Origin: Areca catechu
Taxonomy: Eukaryota > Streptophyta > Magnoliopsida > Arecales > Arecaceae
Assembly: GCA_021397845.1 (NCBI GenBank)
Contig: CM038040.1
Span: forward strand, 46,147,088-46,211,087
DNA: 64,000 bases
Direction of reading: 5' to 3'
In this document: positions 23,386-33,385 of the stretch, piece after piece
Position numbering within the stretch: the stretch's first letter is position 1
Layout of the letters: the number at the start of each line of letters is the position of its first letter
Program-made: the position numbers and the translations under genes
Notes under the pieces: model-generated
Told to the model about the DNA's origin: nothing
Seen by the model: the letters and a program-made list of their open reading frames with translations, nothing else
Databases searched by the model: none

Positions 23386-24240
23386 GCCATTGACTCAACG
23401 TTCAATACTTGAAAGCCTTTGGCCAAGCTTTAATTTCAATGCCTAAAAGTCTTGGACTATGCCTCTCAATTTTAACTCTCAAAAGCCTTAGACTATGAAA
23501 ACGTCGGAGACCTACACACTTGACATCCACTATTGAAAGCCTTTGATCAAGCCTTAATTTCAATACCTAAAAGCCTTGGACCATTCTCTTGATTTCAACT
23601 CCCGAAAGTCTTAGGTCAGGACAACGTCAGAGAGCTATACGCTCGACATCCAATACTCAAAAGTCTTTGGCCAAGTTATAATTCAATGCCTAAAAGTTTT
23701 GGGCCAAGCCTCTCAATTTCAACTCCCAAAAGCCTTGGACCAGGACAACATCAGAGAGCATGCACCTGACATCCAATACTTGAAAGCCTTTAGTCGAGCC
23801 TTAATTTCAATACTTGAAAGTCTTGGGCCAAGCCTCTTAATTTCAACTCTCGAAAGTCTCGAGTTGGAACAACGTCGAAAAGCTATATGCTTGACATCTA
23901 ATGCTCAAAAGCTTTTAGCTAAGCTTCAATTTTAATTCATGATAGTCTTGGACCAGGCCTCTCAATTTCAACTCCTGAAAGTCTTGGACCGGGATAATAT
24001 CAAAGAGCTACATGCCCGACATCTAATACTCAAAAATATTTGGTCGAGCCTTAATTTCAATGCCTGAAAGCCTTGAACCAGGTTTCAACTCCCAAAAGTC
24101 TTGGACCAGGATAACATCAAAGAGCTATTTGCCCGGCATCCAATGCTCGAAAGCCTTTGATCGAGCCATAATTACAATACTTATAAGCCTTTGGCCAGGC
24201 TTCTCAACGTCAACTTCCGAAAGCCTTTGGCTCGACTCAA
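23386..24240. repeat. Tandem repeat with ~124-bp period, about 7 units
   Basis: The phrase CAATACTCGAAAGCCTTTGG(C/T)C and its variants recur near 23404, 23530, 23652, 23776, 23901, 24026 and 24143, with spacing of 117-126 bp. Each unit also contains CTCAATTTCAACTCCCGAAAG and GGA(C/T)AACGTCAGAGAGCTA. Units differ by many substitutions, so the array is old. Confidence 0.85.
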
Positions 24241-24254
24241 AGACTGGAAGATCA

Positions 24255-24425
24255 GCATTCTTTAATATATACCTTAGATTGGCTCGGTATTCTCTAATAT
24301 ATGCCACGGATTGGTTTAGCATTCTTTAATATATGTCATAGATTGGCTAGGCATTCTCTAATATTTATCTCGAATTGACTGGCATTCTCTAATTTTTGTC
24401 TTAGATTGACTCGCCATCCTTAAAT
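24255..24425. repeat. Minisatellite with ~33-bp period, 5 units
   Basis: CATTCTCTAATATATG.C..AGATTGGCT..G is repeated five times directly after the 124-bp array, with substitutions in each unit. Confidence 0.8.
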
Positions 24426-24823
24426 AATCATTCAAATCGGAATCAACATTCTTGAATTATTATCTCAGCCTTATTTTTTTCCAAACAGAGTCTTTAATTT
24501 TTTATTAGTCATCTTAGCTTCATAATCGGCTTTAACCTTGGAGATCTCTTCTTCAGCCTTTTATTATCTAACCTTTCATTTGGCCTCCTTCACCATAACA
24601 ATGTTATTATTAGCCTTTTTAATATGGCCTTCATGGACAAATTTTATAAGACCATGGTGGACCAATGCTTACTGGCTAGCAAATGATGATATACTGGTGC
24701 CACTTATGCAAGATATGATACTTTGTCAACTTGAAAGCAAGCATCTCTAGGTTCGAGGTATAAATTCAGTGATACTTCCTTCATCTGATCCCTTCCAAGC
24801 TCATACTTGGAAGTAGGGGATAC

Positions 24824-25513
24824 TATTATAGGGGGATATTTTTGGAACCTCGGATGTATAGTGGTTGAGGCATCTTCATGGCAGGCTGAGGCATTAAGCT
24901 AAGGCATAGTGGCTGAAGCAACTTCATATAAATCTCGGATTAGGATAGTTGACCTATATATAGAACTAAGGCCTTTTCATGCTAAACTGACAGGTCCTAC
25001 TTGAGCCTTATCATCCATGTGGCCCACTTTGATACTTCTATTAATGGCTTCCTGAGATATATGGCAACCATGCAGAAGAGGCTAAAAATGATAGATACCT
25101 CCCCTCGGGGAGCATATAAAGGCTAAAATCTTGTATTTGATGTCACCAGTAATGACTTCCTCCTTTCACGAGAAAAGCTGTCACCATTAATGATACTGCC
25201 AAAAATTGCATCCTCCCTCACGATCAAGAGCGGATCATGGCAATAATCTGCAATAGGGCAATCATGGCCTGACATTCCTAGGATCACCCATTCTGCTCAG
25301 CTCTCTTCTATAAAGCCTCCAAGTCCCAAGGAACTCCGTTAAGAAATTTTTTTCATGTTCGCTACTACCCTTCTATTCAGATCACTGACTTGAGCATCGA
25401 AGTGTTCACATAAGGGCCCCTCTCAGCTATGGACCTTTTTGTAGGTTACTCTAGTGGTGACCCTAGCTAGTCAACCTCTTCTCCAACCTTAAAGTTGGTT
25501 TCTACAGGTTATG
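24824..25513 (+). repeat. Right LTR of the decayed gypsy-like element
   Basis: Aligned to 18871-19551. Its start reads TATTATAGG where TG is expected, and its last bases are diverged, so the end (about 25513) is approximate. Confidence 0.68.
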
Positions 25514-26289
25514 ACTTGAGTTGTTGGTGTCCGAGGTACCTCGTAACACATGCCCTCTACTTCCTAGTATAAGCCAAAGCGGATTAAACTATGGGAGTAA
25601 GACTATAAAAAATACCTCGGATACCAGGAGCTTTAGAAGTAATACTCAATGAGTCAACTTTGTTAAATATTGATGTTCCAATGATTGCCTATTGTAGGAA
25701 CCGAAGCACAGGCACCCCTTGCCATTGGAGGAAGGTAATTTAGGAATTTCTATTAGCCAAAGCATCTTTTGGTCTTCTTTTTCTATATAAACCTATTTCT
25801 TCGGTTTCATCCAAAAATTCCTTTAGTACAATTCCTCTTTTCACTTTCCTTAGCAAGATGAATCCTGAGAGTTTTGTGGCACTGCAAAGGGTGCTTCGAA
25901 GGGACCAGGCAAAAACACATGCATAAATGACTGCTGCCCCAATGGTGCCACCCTCAGCGCTGGTTGGGTCTTTAATTACTATGCTCGTAGTACCGGTTTC
26001 GATGAAGGAGGATGTGTTATGTATATTTCGGATACGGATCCCTATAGACTCAGAGTCCTACCTACGTGAAGATCTATACATCCGCCAACCTTGCTGATAA
26101 ATAAGTTCACTTTCTCCTGCGATGTTCTCATTTTTCAAGGTTCAGATCCTGGAATCTTAGCCTACCTCAGAATCCTTTGAGCTACCTGGAGAGGCTTCGA
26201 GGTATATTTTGTAGAGCTCCTATTAAGTTTGAGGTATCGAGGTGCCCGTTCCTCTCTGTGCAATCAATTTTGGAGATTTTGAATATCCT
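25514..26289 (+). other. Promoter-like stretch with a short open start, origin unclear
   Basis: TCTATATAAACC near 25786 looks like a TATA box, and a pyrimidine-rich leader follows. An ATG at 25859 begins a short frame (MNPESFVALQRV...) that stops after about 22 codons. Since it sits between related LTR sequences it is probably part of a gypsy-like LTR or leader and not a cellular gene. I do not recognise the peptide. Confidence 0.35.
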
Positions 26290-26651
26290 ATCGTCTGAAT
26301 CACGGGAACAGTTATCAATAGTAGTGACATTACTATTAACCGAGTCTTCACCTGTGATCCTTGAAAGCGGATCACGGGAATAATTCTGTAACAGCGCAAT
26401 CATGGTTCGGCGCTTTCAGGATTGTCCGTTCTACTTAGCTCTCTCCTATAAAGCCTTCAGGTCCCAAAAACCTTCGATGAGAAATCTTTTCCATGCTTAC
26501 TACTTTTTTTCTATTCCGGATCACTAATTTGGATGTCGGAGTGTTTATGTTGAGGTCCCTCTCAGTCATGGATCTTTTTGTAGCTTACTCTAGTGGTGAC
26601 CCATCCAATCAATCTCTTCTTCGATCTTAGAGCCGATATTCATCGCAACAG
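26290..26651 (+). repeat. Third LTR fragment of the same gypsy-like family
   Basis: It shares GAGCGGATCA(C/T)GG.AATAAT, CTCTCTCCTATAAAGCC and GGATC(A/T)..TAGTGGTGACC phrases with 18871-19551 and 24824-25513. It ends CATCGCAACA at 26651. Only the 3' part of the LTR is recognisable. Confidence 0.65.
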
Positions 26652-28075
26652 CTCCTATAAAATGTAATCCAATCATCTTAAAATACGAATTAAGCTTTTT
26701 TTTTTTTTCTTTTTCTTTTTTTTTATAAGAGAGGTGCTCGACTTATACATGGAGCATCTAAATAAGTTGTAGGCTTGCCACGTGCCAAAGCATTCTTCCG
26801 CACCCTATAAATACTTGCCTAAATCGTACATGACCAATTAATTTCTATAGCTAAACAAACCATCCCCTGATTTGATGGTATATAATCTTGTAAAGCTGCC
26901 ATTACGGTCATCTTTGCTACAAATTAGGTCCCAACATGTCACCATTCCATACTCTTTTGATGAAAAGGCTATTCCACCAGGCCCATCCTCCTTTTTGGTT
27001 CACGTTCAAGGTTCGAAATGGTTGGATGCTTTTCCCTTTAAAAGATCCGTGTTGTTGACCATCTAATTTTGTTCCCCGCTCCATTGGATGGACCAACGCC
27101 CTCGAGGTCCGACCGGGAAAGCTCATGGATTTGGCTAATCCGAGAGTACAATCCAATTAAATCAGACATCCAATCATAATATTCCCTGGAGATCTTACCC
27201 GGAAGGACTCCTCGTACCTCAGCGTACATCACCAAGAGTAAACGAAGTCTGGCGGTTCATTTTACCGCGGCCTTTGGTGTCGTCATGCTTCCCTGGCATT
27301 ACGTGGGCCCAGTGTCCAAACCGCAAATACGACCACCTCCAGGGTATGTTTCAATTAAGCCGGTCACGTCGTGACCCATTCATGAGACAGATTAGGAGGA
27401 AATGACATCAAAATTTCCGGCCGTCGAATCGGTGGTCCGAGCCATCTTCCGTGGACCTTGGAGAGTACTCCGAGGGAAGTCATGCACGGCTCCATCCCAC
27501 GATCAAGCGCGAACTCTCATTATCTTTTCCCATCTGGCGAACTATCACGAGATCGAAGGCAGATCAACGGCTCAAATTTGTCGATCGGTCCAACCTATCT
27601 AAAAAAACGAAATAACAGATTTCCGATATTTGTTCCCATAAGGAGGTCCAAACACCTCCCTCACTCACCTCCACCGTAAACCTATTCCCATCTATCGATC
27701 GAACGGCCAAACGTAAACGAAGGACACAGCAATATGCCTTGAGCACGAATACCAAAGCATGAGTCATCAAGAGGGTGGTAACCAGAAAGGCGTCGGTTAA
27801 CGACGAGATGACGGTGGTGGGGAAAGCGGGCTCTGGCCCATCTAATCCTCGATTAAATTCACACTAATGACTAAATTATCTCGGAGTTAAAAGCATTTCC
27901 CAAAGTGGATTAAAACTTAACTGATCGGGAGGTCATCCTCGCTGGCTCCTTCGGATCTCGGTGATAAATAGCGGACCTAAGCCTGCTCCTTTCCTCAAAG
28001 AAACGAAGGTCTCCGCTTTTTTGGGGTTTCCCACGTTCCAGCGACCCAAAGCCGAGAGCTACCGAGCCTTCATTA
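26652..28075 (+). promoter_or_regulatory. Upstream region of the FQR1-like gene
   Basis: No coding sequence. Near the gene, GATAAATAG at about 27962-27970 is the best TATA-like element and would leave a 5' leader of roughly 80 bases before ATG at 28076. Farther up, a G-box CACGTG (26779-26784) stands 21 bases before CTATAAATAC (26805-26814). That looks like a second core promoter, but no gene follows it. Exact start sites are inferred. Confidence 0.45.
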
Positions 28076-31000
28076 ATGGCGACTAAGGTTTACATTGTGT
28101 AAGCATTACCTATTCCTTCCTCCCTCTCTTTGTTTGTGTCTGTTCGTCATTCGTTGTAATTGATTCCCGTTTTAGTTCTAAATTTTTTGTTATATTTTTC
28201 CTAATTTTCAAATTTTTGTGCGGCATTGTTGGAGCTGGCAGATGAGAATGGGGTTTTCGAGGGGATTCGGTGTCACTGATCTCTGTTTGGGTGGTATTTT
28301 GCTTCCTGAGCTTTTTGATCGGTGGTTTTATTTGTGATCTCGATTTCTTTTTTTCTTTCCTTTTTCGGACTGTTCTTTTTCTAGGGTTTTCATTTGCTAA
28401 TTGAAAGTTCGTTAATTTTATGAATTTCTTGTTTTTTTTATAATTGTTTCTCTGTTGCGATTTAAATTCGCATGAATGTTTAATATTTTCTTGGCATACT
28501 TTTTTTTTTGATGAGTGCAGCTGCTTATATTTCCCTAAAGCATGCTCTATATTTCTCTAAAACAAAATGTGGTCTTTTTGTGCATCGAGCTTTTTAGGAT
28601 TTATCTTCATAATCTATTCGGTTCTTGTGTCCCTCTGTTTGATGCTGGGTTGGTGTCTCCATAATTTATTTGGTTTATGTGCCGTTTCTTGTTTATGTTT
28701 TTTACCATTAAATATGAGCTCCTTGTGTGCATTTATCCTCTCTTGCGTTCAAAAAGAAAAGAAAAGAAAAGATCCAGCTAACGGATTACTGATCCCTTTT
28801 TTAACTACATGTTTTACTTTGAACGTAGCATTAAACTATGAAAATCTGAGGTAATATTCTTGAAGACATTCTGTCGCTTGAGTTAATATGCTCCCGAGTG
28901 ATGCAAGTAGGGTACTTTTTGTGTTCATTTTGGTCTAAATTTGATACATTATAGACTAGATTTCACTAAAAAACAAGTAGCGCTCTGTTTGAAAATTATT
29001 TGAGTCTCTGTTAATGCAATTCACTCTTCCAACATGATAGTATATTATCAAGTCTGCATGGTGTAGGCCATTGATGTCTGCAGCGTCTAAGATACTGAAG
29101 AAATGGTATCACTGATATCAGCTAGTAAGGCATATACTAGCGGATCTGTTTTGTTTTTCCGTTTTCATTTTGTTTTGTACTCTCATCATCTTGTATTTGA
29201 TCGTGATGCAACCATATTGATGTTTACTCTTCCTCACGCTGGACAATATACTTCCCCCCATGTAGCTATTGCTTTCGAGTTCAATGTCAGAACAAAGATG
29301 CTCATATATTTTTTTTATGTGACATTCTCATCTTTGTGTATTTTCAGAGATAAATTGTACATGATGAAGATTAATTCTCTATTTGTTTTTGCAGGTATTA
29401 TTCCATGTATGGACATGTTGAGAAGCTAGCAGAAGAGATCAAAAAGGGTGCCTCAAGTGTTGAAGGAGTAGAAGCTAATTTGTGGCAGGTGCTTCCTCAT
29501 GAGTTCATCATTATCTATTTCAAATGCTTTAAAGCTTTTAGAAATTAGGATAACCATTTTTTTGCAAGAGCAATATAATTGGTATCTCTTTGAACTGTTA
29601 GGTATCAAACTGATGAAAATGCTTTGGTTTTCACAGCATAATTTTGCAGTTTGCCTTTGAGTTTTGCTAACTTATGAAACATTTATCATTTTCTATTCAA
29701 TGATTAAATACAAATAATATGCATAACATAGGTTAGCGTTAAATGGCATCAGTAAGCCTTTACTATTTTTCTGAAAGATTTCTAGAACAACATGTTTCAC
29801 CAACTCTGGATTAAGAATTATCAGTGAAGAATTACTCTTCAATTAGATTAAAGGGTGATTCTGAAGCCAGAAAAATAAACTATCACGTGGTTTTGTGCTT
29901 TTCTTCTATTTGATGATGACTTGCAAATAGCAAGTATTTCTCATTCAACCGTGTAAGTTGTGTAACTGAAGTGCATTTTCACGAGCACCGCTCGATGTGA
30001 AGCAGGTCATATCCTTGTTCATATTTCATTGGTCTGTTTTTGACAGAGCATCTTGGCATGGTATTCATTTTAACTTTCGATCTACTGATTTGCAGCTTTC
30101 ATTTTCTAAATTGGTGCATTATTTGAATAGAAGTTGTCCCTCATGCTTGACCTCGATAGTCCATATGTTTTGTTGCATGTCAATGAGATGGATGCTTGTC
30201 TTGTTTGGAAACGTGCATAGCCACTAAACGCTATTATTAGATTTCTGCAAAGTAGTGTATCAAACGTTACTTCAGTTTTACTCATAATGATGCTCTATTT
30301 TGACCAAACAGGTTCCTGAGACACTCCCAGATGAGGTGCTAGGAATGATGAGCGCACCCCCTAAAAGTGATGTTCCTATAATCACACCAAACCAGCTTAC
30401 CGAGGCCGACGGGATTATCTTCGGATTCCCAACTAGATTTGGTATGATGGCAGCACAATTCAAAGCTTTTCTTGATGCAACTGGAGGGCTCTGGAGAGCA
30501 CAGCAGCTTGCAGGCAAGCCTGCAGGAATCTTCTACAGCACTGGATCCCAAGGCGGTGGCCAGGAGACCACTCCGTAAGCTCTGAACCTTCAGTTCCTTA
30601 CATCACACTGAACTTTATGAACTGCTAGAGACATGCCTAACACAGCATGATTCTCATGAATTTTAAAAATTAATGGATGTTGAGGTTGTAAGTGACAACA
30701 TTTTGCAGAAAACAGCATAAGAAAATTATCTTACATCAAAAGAACATAAGATAATGGTTTTTGAAAAGTCATCGAGCTCTTAAGCATCAGATTATTTCTT
30801 CTTCTTCTTTTTTTGTGCCCTCGTGGTTGTCAGCATATTTCAACTAGGTTCAGCTTCGGCTTTCTTTATCAGTTTTCATACATGAAAGAATTGTTGCCGT
30901 GTTCATTTTCTGCTTCATGAATCCATACTTCTATCCATTCTCAAATATTATGTCTAAAATGAATCCTCTTCACAATTTTTTCTGGTATAAGATTGTCATC

Positions 31001-31626
31001 ATAGTGGTATTTTTTAGTTGCTCTCTTCCATATCAATCTAGCTATCCAAGATTGTATCATTCATCCGAATGTTCCTTGAATCCTTCAATGTTATCCTTCC
31101 CCTTTTTTGGTATATATGAACTCTTTGTGTTGACCTTTCTATTAGATATAATATTGCCTGGTTGCTAAGCCAATCTGAATCTTTGCCAGCTCTGTCTTTT
31201 TGGATTCTATTCATTTTTGCTTTATGTAGTGCTGCTCGATGCTGCAGATAGTCTGGAGCTATTATCCTTGGAGCTTATATAATTTTTACCTCTATAATCT
31301 TCCTTATCGATTATGATTTCTATTATGATGTTATGAACATTTAACCAATTAGTCCATGTTTCTTTGATTGAGGATTTATTTCATCTGCTTGCAGTTTGAC
31401 GGCGATAACCCAGCTTGTTCATCACGGAATGATCTTTGTGCCAATTGGGTACACCTTTGGTGCTGGAATGTTTGAGATGGAGAAGTTGAAAGGTGGTAGC
31501 CCATATGGAGCAGGTACATTTGCTGGGGATGGTTCAAGATTCCCATCCGAGCTTGAACTTGAGCAGGCTTTCCACCAGGGGAAATACTTCGCTGGCATTG
31601 CCAAGAAGTTCAAAAGCTCCTCATGA
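28076..31626 (+). CDS. FQR1-like: NAD(P)H:quinone oxidoreductase, WrbA/FQR1-like, 4 exons
   Basis: Exons 28076-28098, 29395-29488, 30312-30574 and 31395-31626 have GT..AG junctions (phases 2, 0, 2) and encode 203 aa, the usual length of plant FQR1. The family is soluble and FMN-dependent and reduces quinones by two electrons with NAD(P)H, so avoiding semiquinone radicals. FQR1 of Arabidopsis is auxin-induced. Flavodoxin features visible: a phosphate-binding loop YYSMYGH at residues 9-15, a flavin-contact FGFPTRFG at 76-83 followed by QFKAFLDATGGLW (88-100), GSQGGGQETT at 117-126, and a C-terminal HHGMIFVPIGYTFG. No signal peptide or membrane segment, so it is cytosolic or peripheral. All motifs are intact and no frame damage is seen. 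The first exon has only 23 coding bases. The splice model is inferred from sequence but preserves frame throughout. Confidence 0.95.
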
Positions 31627-31733
31627 TTTTTGCCTTTCTTAAAGGATTATCGTTGGGTTATGGAATAATATTGAGGTTTTGTTGGTTATTGTAATCCGTT
31701 GTTTGTTCTTTGGTAAACTGCCTTTTGTTCATC

Positions 31734-31740
31734 AATAAAA
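31734..31740 (+). terminator. Polyadenylation signal of the FQR1-like gene
   Basis: AATAAAA lies about 108 bases after the stop codon, in a T-rich 3' region. This is a usual plant near-upstream element. The cleavage site is not visible. Confidence 0.55.
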
Positions 31741-32143
31741 TATGTGATTGGCTTGAGATATGCTGCCTTTGGTTACCCGGTAACTTGAAGGTTTTTAATT
31801 GCTGTCCCAATCATTGCCTGAAGGTTCTTGAGGACAAGCAAACTTTATGATATTAAAGTCTGACTCTTTTATTTCATAAATAAGCATTGGCTGCATGGTT
31901 TGCTAATACTTGATTTTGGATAATGTTCAGAGTGAAAAGCATGAATTGGCGGGCAAAAAGAATAGTTTTCACATAGAGAACATGACTTGCTAAACCTTCC
32001 TTAAGTCTAGTTTTCAGCATGTTTACAAGATTCTTTTAGTCTTATCAATTAATCGATATCCGATCTCAAATTGCCATCCTGCATGAACCTGCTAAATAAA
32101 AATGGGCCTGGGTTGGGCTTTGTTCCAAGTTGATCCCGTCTTA

Positions 32144-32239
32144 GCCTGCTTATAAATGTGTTATGACCAATGGGTAATTTTTTTGTGCATCGCCTGCTTA
32201 TAAATGTGTTATGACCAATGGGTAATTTTTTTGTGCATC
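32144..32239. repeat. Perfect 48-bp tandem duplication
   Basis: GCCTGCTTATAAATGTGTTA...TTTGTGCATC occurs twice head to tail (32144-32191 and 32192-32239) without a mismatch. The second copy overlaps the first eight bases of the TIR element at 32232. Confidence 0.95.
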
Positions 32240-33140
32240 GCATGCGGTGCAGCAAATCCAACATGGCCTGCACCGTACACTTTTATTGGTCCAAAACTAT
32301 TCACTGTAGTATGATAGGATAAAAGCTGAGATGACTAGCATTAATTGAAATTTTCGTCCAGACCAAAATATCCTTACGATATCATAGTTCAAAAGCTACT
32401 TCAAAAGCTACGACATTTCAGTTCTACGACATTTCAGTTCAAAATCTACGACATCCTGGTTCAAAAAATGATCTGAAATAGTATTATAATACCATAGTTT
32501 AAAAGTTACGATATCCTAGTTCAAAACCTAGGACATCCTGGTTCAAAAATGACTTGAAATAGTATTACGATATCCTAGTTCAAAACCTACGACATCCTGC
32601 AGAAAATATAAATTAAAACCAGAAACAGTATTACGACATCCTAGTTCAAAAGTTACGATATCCTAGATCAAAACCTACGACACCCATGCAGAAAAATATA
32701 AATTAAAATCAGAAATGGTATTACGACATTCTAGTTCAAAAGCTACGACATCCTAGTTCAAAACCTACGACATCCCTGTAGAAAAATATAAAATAAAACC
32801 TGAAACAGTATTACGATATCCTAGTTCAAAAGCTACGACACCCTAGTTCAAAACCTACGACACCCCTGTAAAAAAATATAAAATAAAACCTGAAACAGTA
32901 CTACGACACCCTAGTTCAAAAACTACGACATCCTAGTTCAAAATCTACGGCTCCCATGCAGAAAAGGGATCGGAGTGAAGGGTATTTTGGTCTGGACGAA
33001 AATTTCAAATAAAAGCTGAATGATAATTAATGCTAGTCACGCTCGACTCCAATCCCGTCATGCTACAGTGGATATATTTAGACCAATAAAAAAATACGGT
33101 ACGGGCCATGTTAGATTTATTGCACCGCACGCGGTGCACA
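32232..33140. mobile_element. Non-autonomous TIR element (MITE or foldback type) with minisatellite core
   Basis: The left end (TGTGCATCGCATGCGGTGCA...) and right end (reverse complement TGTGCACCGCGTGCGGTGCA...) are inverted repeats of about 170 bp. They also share ACATGGCC, TTTATTGGTC, CACTGTAG.ATGA, TGACTAGCATTAATT and GAAATTTTCGTCCAGACCAAAATA. Between them is a tandem repeat and no coding sequence. Long TIRs could mean a Mutator-derived or foldback element. The flanking 9 bases do not match (TAATTTTTT against AAGACTTTT), so the superfamily is undecided. Confidence 0.8.
32376..32960. repeat. Minisatellite, 20-22 bp unit
   Basis: Units of the form CTACGACATCCTAGTTCAAAA are repeated many times. 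They are arranged in larger blocks (about 90-100 bp) that also contain GAAACAGTATTACGA and GCAGAAAAATATAAA. The array fills the core of the TIR element. Confidence 0.9.
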
Positions 33141-33164
33141 AAGACTTTTTCATGATGAATTCTC

Positions 33165-33385
33165 TTTCTTTCCAGTCTCACAGGAACCATCATCGATACG
33201 ATGTAGCTAACTAATTCTTGGAAAAGGGGAATGAACCTCACCGATCCTTGAAGGGGGGAATGAATCTCAAGACTCTTTTTTCTTTAAGCCCCATAAGGAA
33301 CCATTATTGATACGATGTAGCTAACTGGTTCTTGGAAGGGGGGAATGAACCTCGAGATTCTTTTTCCTTCAAGCCCTATGAGATC
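33165..33385. repeat. ~115-bp direct duplication
   Basis: AGGAACCAT.AT.GATACGATGTAGCTAACT..TTCTTGGAA is followed by GGGGAATGAACCTC twice, at about 33181 and 33297. The copies have few differences. It lies just outside the TIR element. Confidence 0.8.

Larger units (their letters stand above)
18871..25513 (+). mobile_element. Decayed gypsy-like LTR element with repeat-filled interior
   Basis: Two diverged direct repeats (18871-19551 and about 24824-25513) share long phrases such as CAGGTCCTACTTGA...CCATGTGGCCCACTTTGA and GATCA..GAGCGGATCA. The left one is followed by GATTGGCATTAAAGAGAGGG, which resembles the sequence after the outer element's 5' LTR (GATTGGCATG...). The right one is preceded by a purine-rich GGAAGTAGGGGA. 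That gives a plus orientation and a link to the same Tat-like group. No gag or pol domain survives. The interior is mostly diverged tandem repeats. No target duplication was found, and the right end is approximate. Confidence 0.72.

Noticed and set aside
23386..24425. Regularly spaced repeats that might suggest a CRISPR array
   Set aside because: Units are contiguous tandem repeats without unique spacers, and the context is a plant retroelement.
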